Of a stretch of 64,000 nt of DNA, positions 37,024 to 45,080 are shown one piece after another. How positions within the stretch are numbered: position 1 is the stretch's first letter; the number at the start of each line of letters is the position of its first letter. This stretch comes from Paenibacillus graminis (lineage in GTDB: Bacteria; Bacillota; Bacilli; Paenibacillales; Paenibacillaceae): assembly GCF_000758705.1 (NCBI RefSeq), contig NZ_CP009287.1, positions 5,394,001 through 5,458,000 of the forward strand, in the 5' to 3' direction. A program made the translations under genes and the position numbers. The notes under the pieces were generated by a model. The model did no database searches, was not told the origin of the DNA, and worked only from the letters and a program-made list of their open reading frames with translations.

Positions 37024-38001
37024 TCACCTCTCCTTCACATTCATGCCTTCTACCAACCGGCAAATCCAGCGGTGTAAAGGGACCGCGATACCAGCTCTAT
37101 CCGCCATCTCTACAATACTCCCGTTAATCCAGCGAATTTCCGTTGCTCTTGAAGCCAGAACATCGGCCAGCATCGATGAAGTGTTGCCAGAGGTCGCCCG
37201 GCAAACCTCCAGTATGCCTTCCCACGCATGAACGTCATAAGTGATGCCGCAGGCATCATATACGCTTGCAGCCTCGCGGTACAGTTCTTTCATTAACTGT
37301 ACACGTTCTGCGGAGGCCGTCAGCTCACCGTTCTGGATACGCCAGATTGCTGTAAGCGGGTTAATCACAGCATTGAACAGCAGCTTCCGGTAAATCATGG
37401 TATCCACTTCTTTCGACATCCAGGCGCGGAATCCTGCTGCAACAAGCGCCTTAGTTAAACTAATTGCCGCTGAATCCTCCTCCGATCCTCCTTTTTCCAC
37501 ATTTATGTTTATGTTTCTTCTTTTCCCTATAATTGTTTCCCCGGTCCCCGCATGAATAATCTCTGTTAATGTTTTCCTCTTGGCCGCTTCCGTGGTCACT
37601 GCTGCCCAGACTGAAGCCTGAGGCAAGAGCTCCTGAAGCAGCTCCAGGTGGCCATTGCCATTCTGAAAACAAACCGCATGGAGTCTGGTATCCCGAAGAG
37701 GGGCAAGAATCTCAGGCAATGTATCGTGAAAAACATTCTGTTTAAGCATAATCGCCGTCCAGTCCCCCGGCACCCGGCTTACTGTTTCTGCAAATTTGTC
37801 TATAACCCCTGCCCGCAAGCTGCTGCCCGCAAGATGAAGAGGAAGACTTCCGTCCTCATAGCTTATGGTAATGCCATGCCGGGATAATTCCCCCGCCTGT
37901 TCATCACTCCGGCACCACAGTCTGACCTCTGCTCCAGCGTGAATAAGCTTCCCGGCCAGCAGAAGCCCAAGTGAGCCTGCGCCAATAATATCGATTTTCA
38001 T
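37024..38001 (-). CDS. panE: 2-dehydropantoate 2-reductase family protein
   Basis: An NADPH-dependent reductase of the PanE/ApbA family; the known member makes pantoate for coenzyme A. The N-terminal Rossmann loop is KIDIIGAGSLGLLLAGKL, followed by RLWCRSDEQ. In the C-terminal domain KEVDTMIYRKLLFNAVINPLTA holds the catalytic lysine region. 325 aa. ATG 38001 with AGGTG upstream. It resembles B. subtilis YlbQ, which also neighbours bshC. The true substrate may differ from ketopantoate. Confidence 0.87.
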   Translation of the reverse strand: MKIDIIGAGSLGLLLAGKLIHAGAEVRLWCRSDEQAGELSRHGITISYEDGSLPLHLAGSSLRAGVIDKFAETVSRVPGDWTAIMLKQNVFHDTLPEILAPLRDTRLHAVCFQNGNGHLELLQELLPQASVWAAVTTEAAKRKTLTEIIHAGTGETIIGKRRNININVEKGGSEEDSAAISLTKALVAAGFRAWMSKEVDTMIYRKLLFNAVINPLTAIWRIQNGELTASAERVQLMKELYREAASVYDACGITYDVHAWEGILEVCRATSGNTSSMLADVLASRATEIRWINGSIVEMADRAGIAVPLHRWICRLVEGMNVKER

Positions 38002-38083
38002 GCTGACACCTGCCGTCTTTAAGCAATTTTCCTAATTATATCCTTCGTTCTCCCGTAAAAGCAAAACTGGTCTTGTAAGTACA

Positions 38084-38127
38084 AAAAACCCGCAAACGCG
38101 GGCCGTAAGCCACTGCATGCGGGTTTT
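38084..38127 (-). terminator. Terminator after the GerR/RsfA-like gene
   Basis: On the minus strand CCCGC GTTT GCGGG followed by six T forms a compact terminator (about 38084-38103). A wider alternative pairs AAAACCCGCA with TGCGGGTTTT (38118-38127 region). Confidence 0.75.
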
Positions 38128-38143
38128 GACGGGACATGTGAGT

Positions 38144-38794
38144 TTATTCAATCCGTTCCAGATTGCCGTTTGCATCCATTTTGAAGCGGGTCTTCATTTC
38201 CTCTTCTTCTTCATTAAGAAAAGCGAGCCTCCGCGCCCGGTCCATGATTTGGATAAGCGCCTTGTAATCATCGTTGACTACACGGTAATCACTTTGGGCC
38301 AGATTAACCTCTTTGGATAACCTTTCATTTTCCAGCCTAAGCTCAGTTAATTCATCTTCCTTCTCCCGCAAATCCCTTTCGAGCATTTTGAGCTGGCGGC
38401 CTGCTTCCTGAAAGCTGCCCTTCCACTGTCTCAGGAACCGGATTACGGCATCAATGGACAATGAATTTTCACCCAGCTCCTCGCTGCGGCTGTATTCCTC
38501 TTCAATGTCTCCGAGAATGAGACCTGCAACCTGTGCGCCTCTGGCGGAAGGCTGCTTTTTCAAGTAACTCCGCTTCTGGCGTTGGCTTTTGGCAATACCA
38601 ATTGCATCTTCATAGCTTTTGCGAACACAGCTGTTCCAGCGAAATCCGCATGCCGCCGAGGTTCTGCCGATTTTTTCACCCACCTCTTCAAAAGCAGCAA
38701 GCTGTGTGCTGCCTTCCCGGATATGACGCAGCGTTATTTCGGCCAATATCAAATCATCTTCTGCGCTCCAAGCGTCCTGTCTAACGGCTGTCAT
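38144..38794 (-). CDS. RsfA/GerR-family sporulation regulator
   Basis: The N-terminal 60 residues are a Myb/SANT-like DNA-binding domain (WSAEDDLILAEITLRHIREG, GRTSAACGFRWNSCVRKSY), as in the prespore regulator RsfA and the sigma-E-controlled mother-cell regulator GerR (YlbO). A long coiled coil follows (about residues 130-195). 216 aa from ATG 38794, which has AGGAGGG 9 bases upstream. Location next to ylbQ-like panE supports the GerR/YlbO assignment, but RsfA paralogues cannot be separated by eye. Confidence 0.85.
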   Translation of the reverse strand: MTAVRQDAWSAEDDLILAEITLRHIREGSTQLAAFEEVGEKIGRTSAACGFRWNSCVRKSYEDAIGIAKSQRQKRSYLKKQPSARGAQVAGLILGDIEEEYSRSEELGENSLSIDAVIRFLRQWKGSFQEAGRQLKMLERDLREKEDELTELRLENERLSKEVNLAQSDYRVVNDDYKALIQIMDRARRLAFLNEEEEEMKTRFKMDANGNLERIE

Positions 38795-38888
38795 AAAGCC
38801 TAACCCTCCTAACAACATCATGAAATAACCATCTTCATAACCGGCAGCTCCGCCGGATAGTGAATAGGATAAAAGCTGCTTACTCCAT

Positions 38889-38916
38889 TTCTATGCCTCT
38901 ATTAGAGTTCATAGAA
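38889..38916. repeat. Inverted repeat upstream of the RsfA/GerR-like gene
   Basis: TTCTATG, CTCTA / TAGAG and CATAGAA form a nested 28-bp inverted repeat. It lies about 95 bases upstream of the regulator gene in a gene-free stretch (38795-39060). It could be an operator or an mRNA leader hairpin. No other strong element is seen in that stretch. Confidence 0.4.
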
Positions 38917-39060
38917 TCTATTTGATACTAAATTGTATTTCCATTTTGGCGGAACATCATACTTGTTATGCTATAAATTCTCTATTTTAATTCCCGAGCA
39001 TGAAGTCTATAACAAAAGTCATATTTATCCTGTTATCACAACTTTTTTTCAATGAATTCG

Positions 39061-39089
39061 TTTACACCGTTTGTTTAAGCAGTTATAAT
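39061..39089 (+). promoter_or_regulatory. Sigma-A promoter of the DUF2626 gene
   Basis: TTTACA (39061-39066), 17 bases, TATAAT (39084-39089), with a good ribosome site 30 bases downstream. Confidence 0.8.
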
Positions 39090-39135
39090 AAGCTCAAATA
39101 AGGATTGCCGGATACTACAGGAGGGGGATGTTCTC

Positions 39136-39372
39136 TTGGACCGCATGTTTCGTGTCTTGGGTTTTTTCACGCTCGTTATTGGACTCATGGCTTTTGCCGG
39201 GGATTTGAAGGAAATGGCCCTGCTTTTCTTTTTGCAAACCGCTTTTTTCGTCATCCTGGGATATATGAAATTTACGGAGAAGACCTACATCCTGCTTTTC
39301 TGGGGATATATGATTTTGACATTCACCGGCTTCAGCTACTGGACCATTTTTGAAATGGGCCTGCCGTTGTAA
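39136..39372 (+). CDS. DUF2626-family small membrane protein
   Basis: 78 aa with three hydrophobic segments: VLGFFTLVIGLMAFAG, ALLFFLQTAFFVILGY and YILLFWGYMILTFTGF. The opening MDRMFRVLGF and the closing WTIFEMGLP match the DUF2626 family of Bacilli; function unknown. The start is TTG 39136 after AGGAGGGGG. It has its own promoter and terminator, so it is a monocistronic unit on the plus strand. Confidence 0.8.
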   Translation: MDRMFRVLGFFTLVIGLMAFAGDLKEMALLFFLQTAFFVILGYMKFTEKTYILLFWGYMILTFTGFSYWTIFEMGLPL

Positions 39373-39392
39373 GCTCTTTTAATGCAAAACAG

Positions 39393-39437
39393 GAAACGGA
39401 GGCTGTTCCTTACATAAGGAACGCTTCCGTTTTTTTG
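39393..39437 (+). terminator. Terminator after the DUF2626 gene
   Basis: AAACGGAGGCTGTTCCTT (39393-39410) pairs imperfectly with AAGGAACGCTTCCGTTT, followed by a run of seven T. Confidence 0.88.
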
Positions 39438-39540
39438 TGCGAATACACTAGGACCCGGATAGAAAAGAGGGTATGATATTTTAACAGGGCTAATCATATA
39501 ATTAGTAACATGCATATTTTGATCCCTATAAGGTGGTGGA

Positions 39541-40677
39541 GTGGTGCTATCCCGCAATATTCGAAGCCGTTATACTGTTATGCTGCTGATCCTGCTCTGC
39601 TTCACAGTGCTGCCGCTGACGCCTCCTGCCTTTTTGTCCGCTGATCCCGGTACGGGCCTGACGGCTGCGCCTCCTGTCGTGCCTGATAATCAAGAAACCC
39701 GCAGGCTGCTGGAACAAACCTTATCCTCCGCAGAAATTGAACAGGAGATTACCCGGATCAACGCTGAGCAAAGTGCCCTAGAACAACAAGCAGGTCTGCT
39801 GGAAAAAAAGGCCTCTGCTCAAAAAAATGCAATTACAGACCAGCAGGAACGGGCCGGTGCCATCATACGGTCTTATTATATGGGGGAAAGAGATGGACTC
39901 CTGGCAGCCGTGCTCTCGGCCAAAAGCATTAGCAGACTGCTGGCCTTGTATGATTATTATGAGATCGTGATCGGACGGGACCAAGATATTCTGTCTCAAT
40001 ATGAAAAAGAGTACAAAAAGCTGAAAGCGACCCTTGCTGCAGCACAGCGCAGCTCCCAAGAGCTTGCAGAGCTTAAAACCCTGTTGGAGGAGCAGAAGGC
40101 CCGTGTGGCCATTCTGAATGAAAATATTGAAAGCGGCATTCAATCCAGCAGTGATCCGGCAAGAATGAGCGCCTTATTAGAGGAGTTCACGAAGTATTGG
40201 GAAAATATCGGGATTCACGAAGTCAAAACTTATTTCAAAGCCCTGTCGTCCGCCATGAAGCACCTGCCGCAGTTCGTGCAAAGCCGTGACGGTCTCCTGA
40301 CCCGTAAAGGCATGACCTTTAATCTGGCCTTAAAGGAAGAGGATTTGAACGGGTTCCTGGTGTCGCAAAACCCTTTGTTTCAGGATTTCGCCTTTCACTT
40401 CAACAACAATGAAGTCACTGCCTCCGGCAAAAGCGGAGGATTATCGATGACGCTGACCGGACATTATACAATCCAGGAGGAGCCGGTCAACGGGCTGATG
40501 TTCCATGTAGATCATGTGTTGTTCAACGGTCTGGAGCTCCCGGATACTACCCGCAAAGCGCTGGAGGAAGAATTCGACCTTGGTTTTTACCCGGAAAAAA
40601 TCGTCTCCTTCCTTCGTGCTACCGAGGTAAGCAGTGCGGATGGCGTGCTGCATGTAAAGCTCTCACTTTCATTCTAA
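39541..40677 (+). CDS. Secreted or anchored coiled-coil protein of unknown function
   Basis: Not recognised. A signal peptide or signal anchor (about residues 12-34, MLLILLCFTVLPLTPPAFL) is followed by a long coiled coil (about 50-205) with the segment RAGAIIRSYYMGERDGLLAA, reminiscent of the N-terminal coiled coils of PcsB/CwlO-type hydrolases. No NlpC/P60, M23 or other catalytic domain follows. Instead, residues 210-378 form a possible beta-rich domain (KGMTFNLALKEEDLNGFL, GLSMTLTGHYTI). The start is GTG 39541 (or 39544) after AAGGTGG. Its stop overlaps the convergent solute-binding gene by 9 bases. Confidence 0.8.
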   Translation: MVLSRNIRSRYTVMLLILLCFTVLPLTPPAFLSADPGTGLTAAPPVVPDNQETRRLLEQTLSSAEIEQEITRINAEQSALEQQAGLLEKKASAQKNAITDQQERAGAIIRSYYMGERDGLLAAVLSAKSISRLLALYDYYEIVIGRDQDILSQYEKEYKKLKATLAAAQRSSQELAELKTLLEEQKARVAILNENIESGIQSSSDPARMSALLEEFTKYWENIGIHEVKTYFKALSSAMKHLPQFVQSRDGLLTRKGMTFNLALKEEDLNGFLVSQNPLFQDFAFHFNNNEVTASGKSGGLSMTLTGHYTIQEEPVNGLMFHVDHVLFNGLELPDTTRKALEEEFDLGFYPEKIVSFLRATEVSSADGVLHVKLSLSF

Positions 40678-41901
40678 GGCTTCAGCCACCGCAGCGGTGT
40701 AACCTGCCGGGTCAAGCTTGCCTGTCAGCAGCTGTGTCACTGCCGCCGAGAGTTCCGTCCAGCCGCCTGCCGATTCATGCTCAAGGTCAGCTTCGTCAGT
40801 AAAGAGCAGCGCGGTGTCAAAAGGCAGCTTCACATTCTCCGGCAGCCCGGAACGGTACAGCTCGTCCAGCGCGGGAAGCCGCCCCGTATTCTTCAGCCAT
40901 TCCAGCTGCGCAGAGCTTGAAGTGACATAAGCAAGCCATTGGACAGCGGCCTCCGGATTGCCGGACTGGGCCGGAAGAGCAAAGAAACGGCTGTGAATGG
41001 CCTCATACCTTAGCCCGCTGCTGTCAGTAAGCGGTGCTTCGGCAGCGAGTGATGAATTCCCGTGCAGCTGCCATTCGGACAATGGAAGAGCAGCAACTGC
41101 TATTTTGCCATCCTGCAGCATATCCCAGATATCTGAATTCGTATTGCTGGTGAGATAGAAATAGCTGCCCGCGTACTGCGTCCATTCCAGCAGAGCCGGA
41201 TTAACAGACTGCAGGCTGCCGCCCATGCTCTCCAGAACAGCGGAATATCCATATGGATTGCGGGAATCCATCGCCAATAAATATTGCCGCTTATCGGGAT
41301 GCTCCCGAATAACCTTAAGCAGCGCATTCCACTGCTCCAGGCTTCTGGGCAAGCCTGAGATTCCCAGTTCGGAGAGACGTTGTGGCGAATATACTAGCAC
41401 ATAGGGATCAATATCAAGAGGAACTCCCCAATCATAACCATTCCACTGCATTTGCGGGATCAGTGTGGTTAGCGGAGCACTTCCAGGAACACTCTGGTAA
41501 ATATCAACCGGAAGCAAGTAACCTTGCGTAGCCAAATCCGTGATGCTCCGGCCATCCGTCATTACAATATCCGGACTTTGGCCAATCGTCAGATCTTGTT
41601 TCAGAACCCCATCTGCCTCACCATTGCCCACATTACTTAGGATGACTTGGATTCCGCTGGACAAGCTGTAATTGTTACTGATCCGCTGCAGTTCATTAAA
41701 TTCTTCATCGCTTAGGGACACCCGGATATTCAGACTTTGAATCCTGGCTTTATCACCGGAAGCGGGACGCTCCGATTGATTCAGCTGCTGCTTCAGCGGA
41801 TGGGTATCTTCCCCGGTATCCAGCTCCATGCTGGGGGACAGGCTTGTCAGCGACAGCAATAGAATAGCAAACAGCAGCCAGTAGTTTCTCCTTCTCAGCA
41901 C
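40669..41901 (-). CDS. Orphan extracellular solute-binding protein (SBP family 1 type)
   Basis: An ABC-type substrate-binding protein fold as for sugars: SIQVILSN-like strand, QSPDIVMTDGRSITDLATQGYLLPVD, IPQMQWNGYDWGVPLDIDPYVLVYS, and ESMGGS. The N-terminus has a signal anchor (YWLLFAILLLSLTSLSPS) with no lipobox cysteine. 410 aa. No permease or ATPase gene is nearby, so the partner transporter, if any, is elsewhere, or it acts as a sensor. The start is GTG 41901, with AGGAGAAGG upstream. Convergent with the coiled-coil gene. Confidence 0.8.
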   Translation of the reverse strand: MLRRRNYWLLFAILLLSLTSLSPSMELDTGEDTHPLKQQLNQSERPASGDKARIQSLNIRVSLSDEEFNELQRISNNYSLSSGIQVILSNVGNGEADGVLKQDLTIGQSPDIVMTDGRSITDLATQGYLLPVDIYQSVPGSAPLTTLIPQMQWNGYDWGVPLDIDPYVLVYSPQRLSELGISGLPRSLEQWNALLKVIREHPDKRQYLLAMDSRNPYGYSAVLESMGGSLQSVNPALLEWTQYAGSYFYLTSNTNSDIWDMLQDGKIAVAALPLSEWQLHGNSSLAAEAPLTDSSGLRYEAIHSRFFALPAQSGNPEAAVQWLAYVTSSSAQLEWLKNTGRLPALDELYRSGLPENVKLPFDTALLFTDEADLEHESAGGWTELSAAVTQLLTGKLDPAGYTAAVAEALE

Positions 41902-42065
41902 GTTCCTTCTCCTCCCGCCTCTGACTCGTCTTCCCCATTTTACCAGAAGCCTGACTGCTTGTCTGCCAGTCTGAAAACGTTCTCTTCTATTATATAGGTG
42001 TGAACGGCGATGGCTTCAAAGTTTACGGCATTGGGCCATTCCAAGAAAGCTTTGGACTTCGCTGT

Positions 42066-42120
42066 TATCCTCAGATTTCCTGATATGAATTACCGCCGCC
42101 GCGGTAGAAATCCGAGGATA
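42066..42120. repeat. Inverted repeat, 14-bp arms
   Basis: TATCCTCAGATTTC (42066-42079) and GAAATCCGAGGATA (42107-42120) pair with one mismatch around a 27-base loop that contains CCGCCGCCGCGG. It lies in a 544-base gene-free stretch (41902-42445) and is the first of several inverted repeats there. Confidence 0.75.
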
Positions 42121-42138
42121 GCATATGCTTTCGAGGCG

Positions 42139-42157
42139 AGCTTTCCTACGGAAAGCT
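42139..42157. repeat. Short hairpin AGCTTTCC/GGAAAGCT
   Basis: A perfect 8-bp inverted repeat with a 3-base loop, 19 bases after the 14-bp-arm repeat in the same gene-free block. Confidence 0.65.
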
Positions 42158-42201
42158 TTCAGGCGAACGCTGCGCTTCTCCAGTTCCAAACTTTCTTTCC
42201 A

Positions 42202-42256
42202 TTCTTTTGCCGCAAAAAAATCCATCCCTCCCCGTTCCTTGGGGGCGGCAAAAGAA
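42202..42256. repeat. Inverted repeat, 12-bp perfect arms
   Basis: TTCTTTTGCCGC (42202-42213) and GCGGCAAAAGAA (42245-42256) are perfect reverse complements, 31 bases apart. Together with its neighbours this may be a copy of a dispersed palindromic element, or a leftover mobile-element end. No target duplication is obvious. Confidence 0.7.
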
Positions 42257-42287
42257 ACAGCCGGGAATGAGATCTCCCGGCTGTTTT
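42255..42287 (-). terminator. Terminator downstream of the phoH-like gene
   Basis: AAACAGCCGGGA (42255-42266) and TCCCGGCTGTTT (42275-42286) make a perfect 12-bp stem with an 8-base loop. T-rich sequence follows on both strands, so it can work in either direction. It is about 160 bases past the phoH-like stop. Confidence 0.75.
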
Positions 42288-42310
42288 CTGTTTGCGGTAA
42301 ACCAGATCGC

Positions 42311-42342
42311 TTGTAAGCTCGCGTTAACCCCTAAGCTTACAA
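42311..42342. repeat. Inverted repeat TTGTAAGCT/AGCTTACAA
   Basis: Perfect 9-bp arms (42311-42319, 42334-42342) with a 14-base loop. Not followed by a T-run. It is the fourth paired element in the same gene-free block. Confidence 0.6.
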
Positions 42343-42445
42343 CAGCCTCCCAACCAGCATCACTTAGATACTGGCATACGCTATTAACACTCTATTGCAC
42401 TTCTTACACTTTCTTAAAATCAATTGTATAAAATACAACCGGCCA

Positions 42446-43777
42446 CTACAGCAGATCGGCGGCCAGCTGGGCCAGGTGCGAACGCTCGCCCTTTTCAAGG
42501 GTGATATGGCCGCTGATGCCCTGCTGCTTGAACTTCTCCACGATGTAGCTGAGCCCATTGCTTGCAGCATCGAGATAAGGATGGTCAATTTGCTCCGGGT
42601 CGCCCATGAGGATTACTTTACTGCCTTCCCCGGCCCGGGAGACAATGGTCTTTACCTCATGGCGGGAAAGGTTCTGCGCCTCATCGATGATGATGAATTG
42701 AGACGGGATCGAACGTCCGCGGATATAGGTGAGGGCCTCCACTTGGATGCTGCCCAGCCCCATCAAGATTTTATCAATATCGCCGGACTTTTTCGTATCG
42801 AACAGAAATTCAAGATTATCATAAATCGGCTGCATCCAGGGACGAAGCTTCTCGTCCTTCTCGCCCGGCAGGTACCCAATATCCTTCCCCATCGGAACGA
42901 CCGGACGGGCGATCAGCAGCTTCTTGTACTTATGCTCGTCTTCCACTTTGAACAGTCCGGCAGCCAGGGCCAGCAAAGTTTTGCCAGTTCCCGCTTTACC
43001 GGTTATGGTCACAAGCGGAATATCATCATTCAGCAGCAGTTCCAGCGCCATCCGCTGCTGGGCGTTGCGGGCACTGATTCCCCATACCGCATCATTCCCG
43101 AGGTATAGCGGCTCCAGGCGGGATGCGTCGCTGTTGACTTTGAGCAGAGCCGACTTGCCGGTGCCAATCTCATCCTTCATGATAACGAACTCATGCGGAT
43201 ACAGCGGGTAAGATAGGGCCAACTGTTTGACGGATAAAGAACGGTGGCTGTAATATTCATCAATCAGCGAAGGATGAACCATCAAAGACTGATAACCTGC
43301 GTAGAGCTCATTTAGGTCACCGGTTCGGTCGGACAGATAATCCTCCGGTGTAATGCCAAGCACATCCGCCTTGATGCGGACGAGCACATCTTTACTCACG
43401 AGTACCACAGGACTCGGTTCAGCCTTTTCATTCTCCTCATGGAGATAATTGAGCGCGACAGCCAATATCCGGTTGTCATTGGACACTTCACCGAACATTT
43501 CCTGTACCTTAACGAAGCTGCGGTGGTTAAGCTCTACCTTCAGCGTGCCTCCATGCTCGAGTACCACACCGCTGTGCAGGTGGCCCAGTTCACGAAGTCC
43601 GTCTAATAAGCGCGACACGGTGCGGGCGTTGCGGCCGATTTCATCGGCATTACGCTTCTTGGAGTCGATTTCTTCCAGGACTACAGCCGGAATAACAACT
43701 TCATGCTCCTTGAAAGCAAAAATCGAATTGGGGTCGTGCAGAAGCACGTTGGTGTCTAGTACAAATATCTTTTTCAT
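42446..43777 (-). CDS. PIN-PhoH fusion ATPase/RNase (YlaK-like)
   Basis: The N-terminal 140 residues are a PIN nuclease domain (KIFVLDTNVLLHDPNS with the metal-binding Asp, and VVLEEIDSKKR). The C-terminal half is a PhoH ATPase: Walker A is TGKAGTGKTLLALA, Walker B is FIIIDEAQNLSRHE, and SKVILMGDPEQID follows. Members unwind and cut RNA. 443 aa. ATG 43777 has GGAGGGG upstream; an open extension to 43825 has no ribosome site. It resembles B. subtilis YlaK, and other yla-type genes (ylaH, ylaG/typA, YlaJ-like) are neighbours here too. Confidence 0.93.
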   Translation of the reverse strand: MKKIFVLDTNVLLHDPNSIFAFKEHEVVIPAVVLEEIDSKKRNADEIGRNARTVSRLLDGLRELGHLHSGVVLEHGGTLKVELNHRSFVKVQEMFGEVSNDNRILAVALNYLHEENEKAEPSPVVLVSKDVLVRIKADVLGITPEDYLSDRTGDLNELYAGYQSLMVHPSLIDEYYSHRSLSVKQLALSYPLYPHEFVIMKDEIGTGKSALLKVNSDASRLEPLYLGNDAVWGISARNAQQRMALELLLNDDIPLVTITGKAGTGKTLLALAAGLFKVEDEHKYKKLLIARPVVPMGKDIGYLPGEKDEKLRPWMQPIYDNLEFLFDTKKSGDIDKILMGLGSIQVEALTYIRGRSIPSQFIIIDEAQNLSRHEVKTIVSRAGEGSKVILMGDPEQIDHPYLDAASNGLSYIVEKFKQQGISGHITLEKGERSHLAQLAADLL

Positions 43778-43883
43778 GTTATCCCCTCCACAGCGCCTGG
43801 TTTGATTGATCATACATAACTCCATTCAGTAAGGGCAAGCTAAGATAAAAACCTGATCTTTTGGCTGAAAGGAGTACGCACAT

Positions 43884-44453
43884 ATGAGAAAATCAATGTG
43901 TCTGTTGCTGGTACTGCTGCTGCTGACAAGCTGCGGTATCGCTAATAAAGAGTCATCACCCTCTCCTCAGAATAAACAATCGGCAAAAGCTTTGAACAGC
44001 CAGGGGAACCGCGAAGTGCGGAATTTGGCTGGAAGTGATGCAGGCCTTATGCCTCAATCACAGCCCGGACAACCTTCTGGCGCTGGAGATGAAAGCGATG
44101 TTGCACTCAAAGACCATTTTGAGCAGTTGGCCAGTAGAGTTCCTGGTGTAAAAGGCGCCCACTGTGTGGTCATGAACAACGTCGCCGTAGTAGGTATTGA
44201 TGTTGACGGAACACTTACCCGGTCACGGGTAGGAAACATCAAATATTCCGTGGCTGAAGCCATCCGCAAGGACCCGAGAAGTGTAAAAGCACTTGTCACT
44301 GCCGATATGGATGTCTCCAGCAGAATTGCTGAAATGGGACGGCATATCAGCAAAGGACACCCGGTATCGGGATTCGCCTCCGAGATGGCTGACATTATCG
44401 GCCGCATTATGCCGCAGCTTCCGGAAGATACCAAACCTCGCGGCAACCAGTAG
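43884..44453 (+). CDS. YhcN/YlaJ-family sporulation lipoprotein
   Basis: A lipoprotein signal ends in LTSC (Cys17), followed by a Ser/Gln/Asn-rich linker to about residue 75. The YhcN/YlaJ domain has LASRVPGVKGAHCVVMNNVAVVGIDVDG-like residues, followed by YSVAEAIRKDP and TADMDVSSRIAEMG. Relatives are found in spore membranes and affect germination or outgrowth. 189 aa, AAAGGAG before ATG 43884. It is divergent from the phoH-like gene. A sigma-G type promoter would be expected, but I cannot identify one with confidence in the 106-base gap. Confidence 0.88.
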   Translation: MRKSMCLLLVLLLLTSCGIANKESSPSPQNKQSAKALNSQGNREVRNLAGSDAGLMPQSQPGQPSGAGDESDVALKDHFEQLASRVPGVKGAHCVVMNNVAVVGIDVDGTLTRSRVGNIKYSVAEAIRKDPRSVKALVTADMDVSSRIAEMGRHISKGHPVSGFASEMADIIGRIMPQLPEDTKPRGNQ

Positions 44454-44557
44454 CCGACTCGAACCTTTGGGTATACAGAAACGGCTAGGCCCTTCTATAA
44501 GGACATCTGTTATTGCGCATAAGGATGATTAATGGAGGAACGCACCTCCGTATAGTT

Positions 44558-44593
44558 CAAAAAAAGCCTAGTGAGATCATCACTGGGCTTTTT
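44558..44593. terminator. Bidirectional terminator
   Basis: AAAAAGCCTAGTGA and TCACTGGGCTTTTT form a stem with T-runs on both strands. It serves the minus-strand FMN-binding gene, whose last codons are inside the stem, and can also stop readthrough from the YhcN/YlaJ gene. Confidence 0.85.
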
Positions 44594-45035
44594 GCATGGC
44601 AGCAAACACCTGTCCGTCCAGCTTCTCAGCCGCACGTGCATCGTATACCTTGGCATATTTTGGGGCGGTCTCCAACTGAGCGCCATAAAACAGCGCATTG
44701 CGGACCGCTTCAATTTCAACATCAAAACAGCACATTTTGAATGGAACACCGGGCAGCGGGTCCTGCCTCACCAAAGCGCGCCCGTTAATTGCGTGCACGG
44801 TTCCCTCGCCGAAAACCGTTATGGTCACGAGCGGATTAACCTTCATATTGTTCACAAGTCTGGAGCGGTGGTCTACTGCGAGACGCACTATAGAAGGGCT
44901 CACTGCATAGATCCAGGAAATAGCGGTAGACGTAGGCCCGCCGGATTCCGCATCCACAGTATTCAGCAGAACAAAAGTCTCTGACTGCAGCATGGTTAGC
45001 AGGGTTTCATTGAGCTGTGCAACGGCTTCGGACAT
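44580..45035 (-). CDS. Pyridoxamine 5'-phosphate oxidase-fold (FMN-binding) protein
   Basis: A split-barrel flavoprotein-like sequence of 151 aa: LLNTVDAESGGPTSTAISW, VRLAVDHRSRLVNNMKVNPLVTITVFG, and a C-terminal variable half. The family includes many proteins of unknown substrate that bind FMN, F420 or heme. ATG 45035 has AGGGGGG upstream. It has its own extended -10 promoter with a perfect 14-bp palindrome at the expected start point, which suggests a dedicated repressor. Confidence 0.8.
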   Translation of the reverse strand: MSEAVAQLNETLLTMLQSETFVLLNTVDAESGGPTSTAISWIYAVSPSIVRLAVDHRSRLVNNMKVNPLVTITVFGEGTVHAINGRALVRQDPLPGVPFKMCCFDVEIEAVRNALFYGAQLETAPKYAKVYDARAAEKLDGQVFAAMQKAQ

Positions 45036-45058
45036 AAGTATAGGCCCCCCTGTAATGC

Positions 45059-45072
45059 TTGAATGCATTCAA
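45059..45072. promoter_or_regulatory. Perfect 14-bp palindrome, candidate operator
   Basis: TTGAATGCATTCAA lies just downstream of a TATAAT element. The half-site TTGAATGCA recurs at the -35 (45102-45110), so a regulator could contact both. Confidence 0.6.
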
Positions 45073-45080
45073 TTTATTAT

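Noticed and set aside
38795..39060. Sigma-E promoter of the GerR/RsfA-like gene
   Set aside because: CATA-containing elements exist (CATAGAAA, CATAACAA), but none is paired with a proper -35 at the right distance.
42010..42270. 86-codon plus-strand ORF
   Set aside because: It runs through several inverted repeats and a terminator, has no ribosome site, and its composition is not protein-like.
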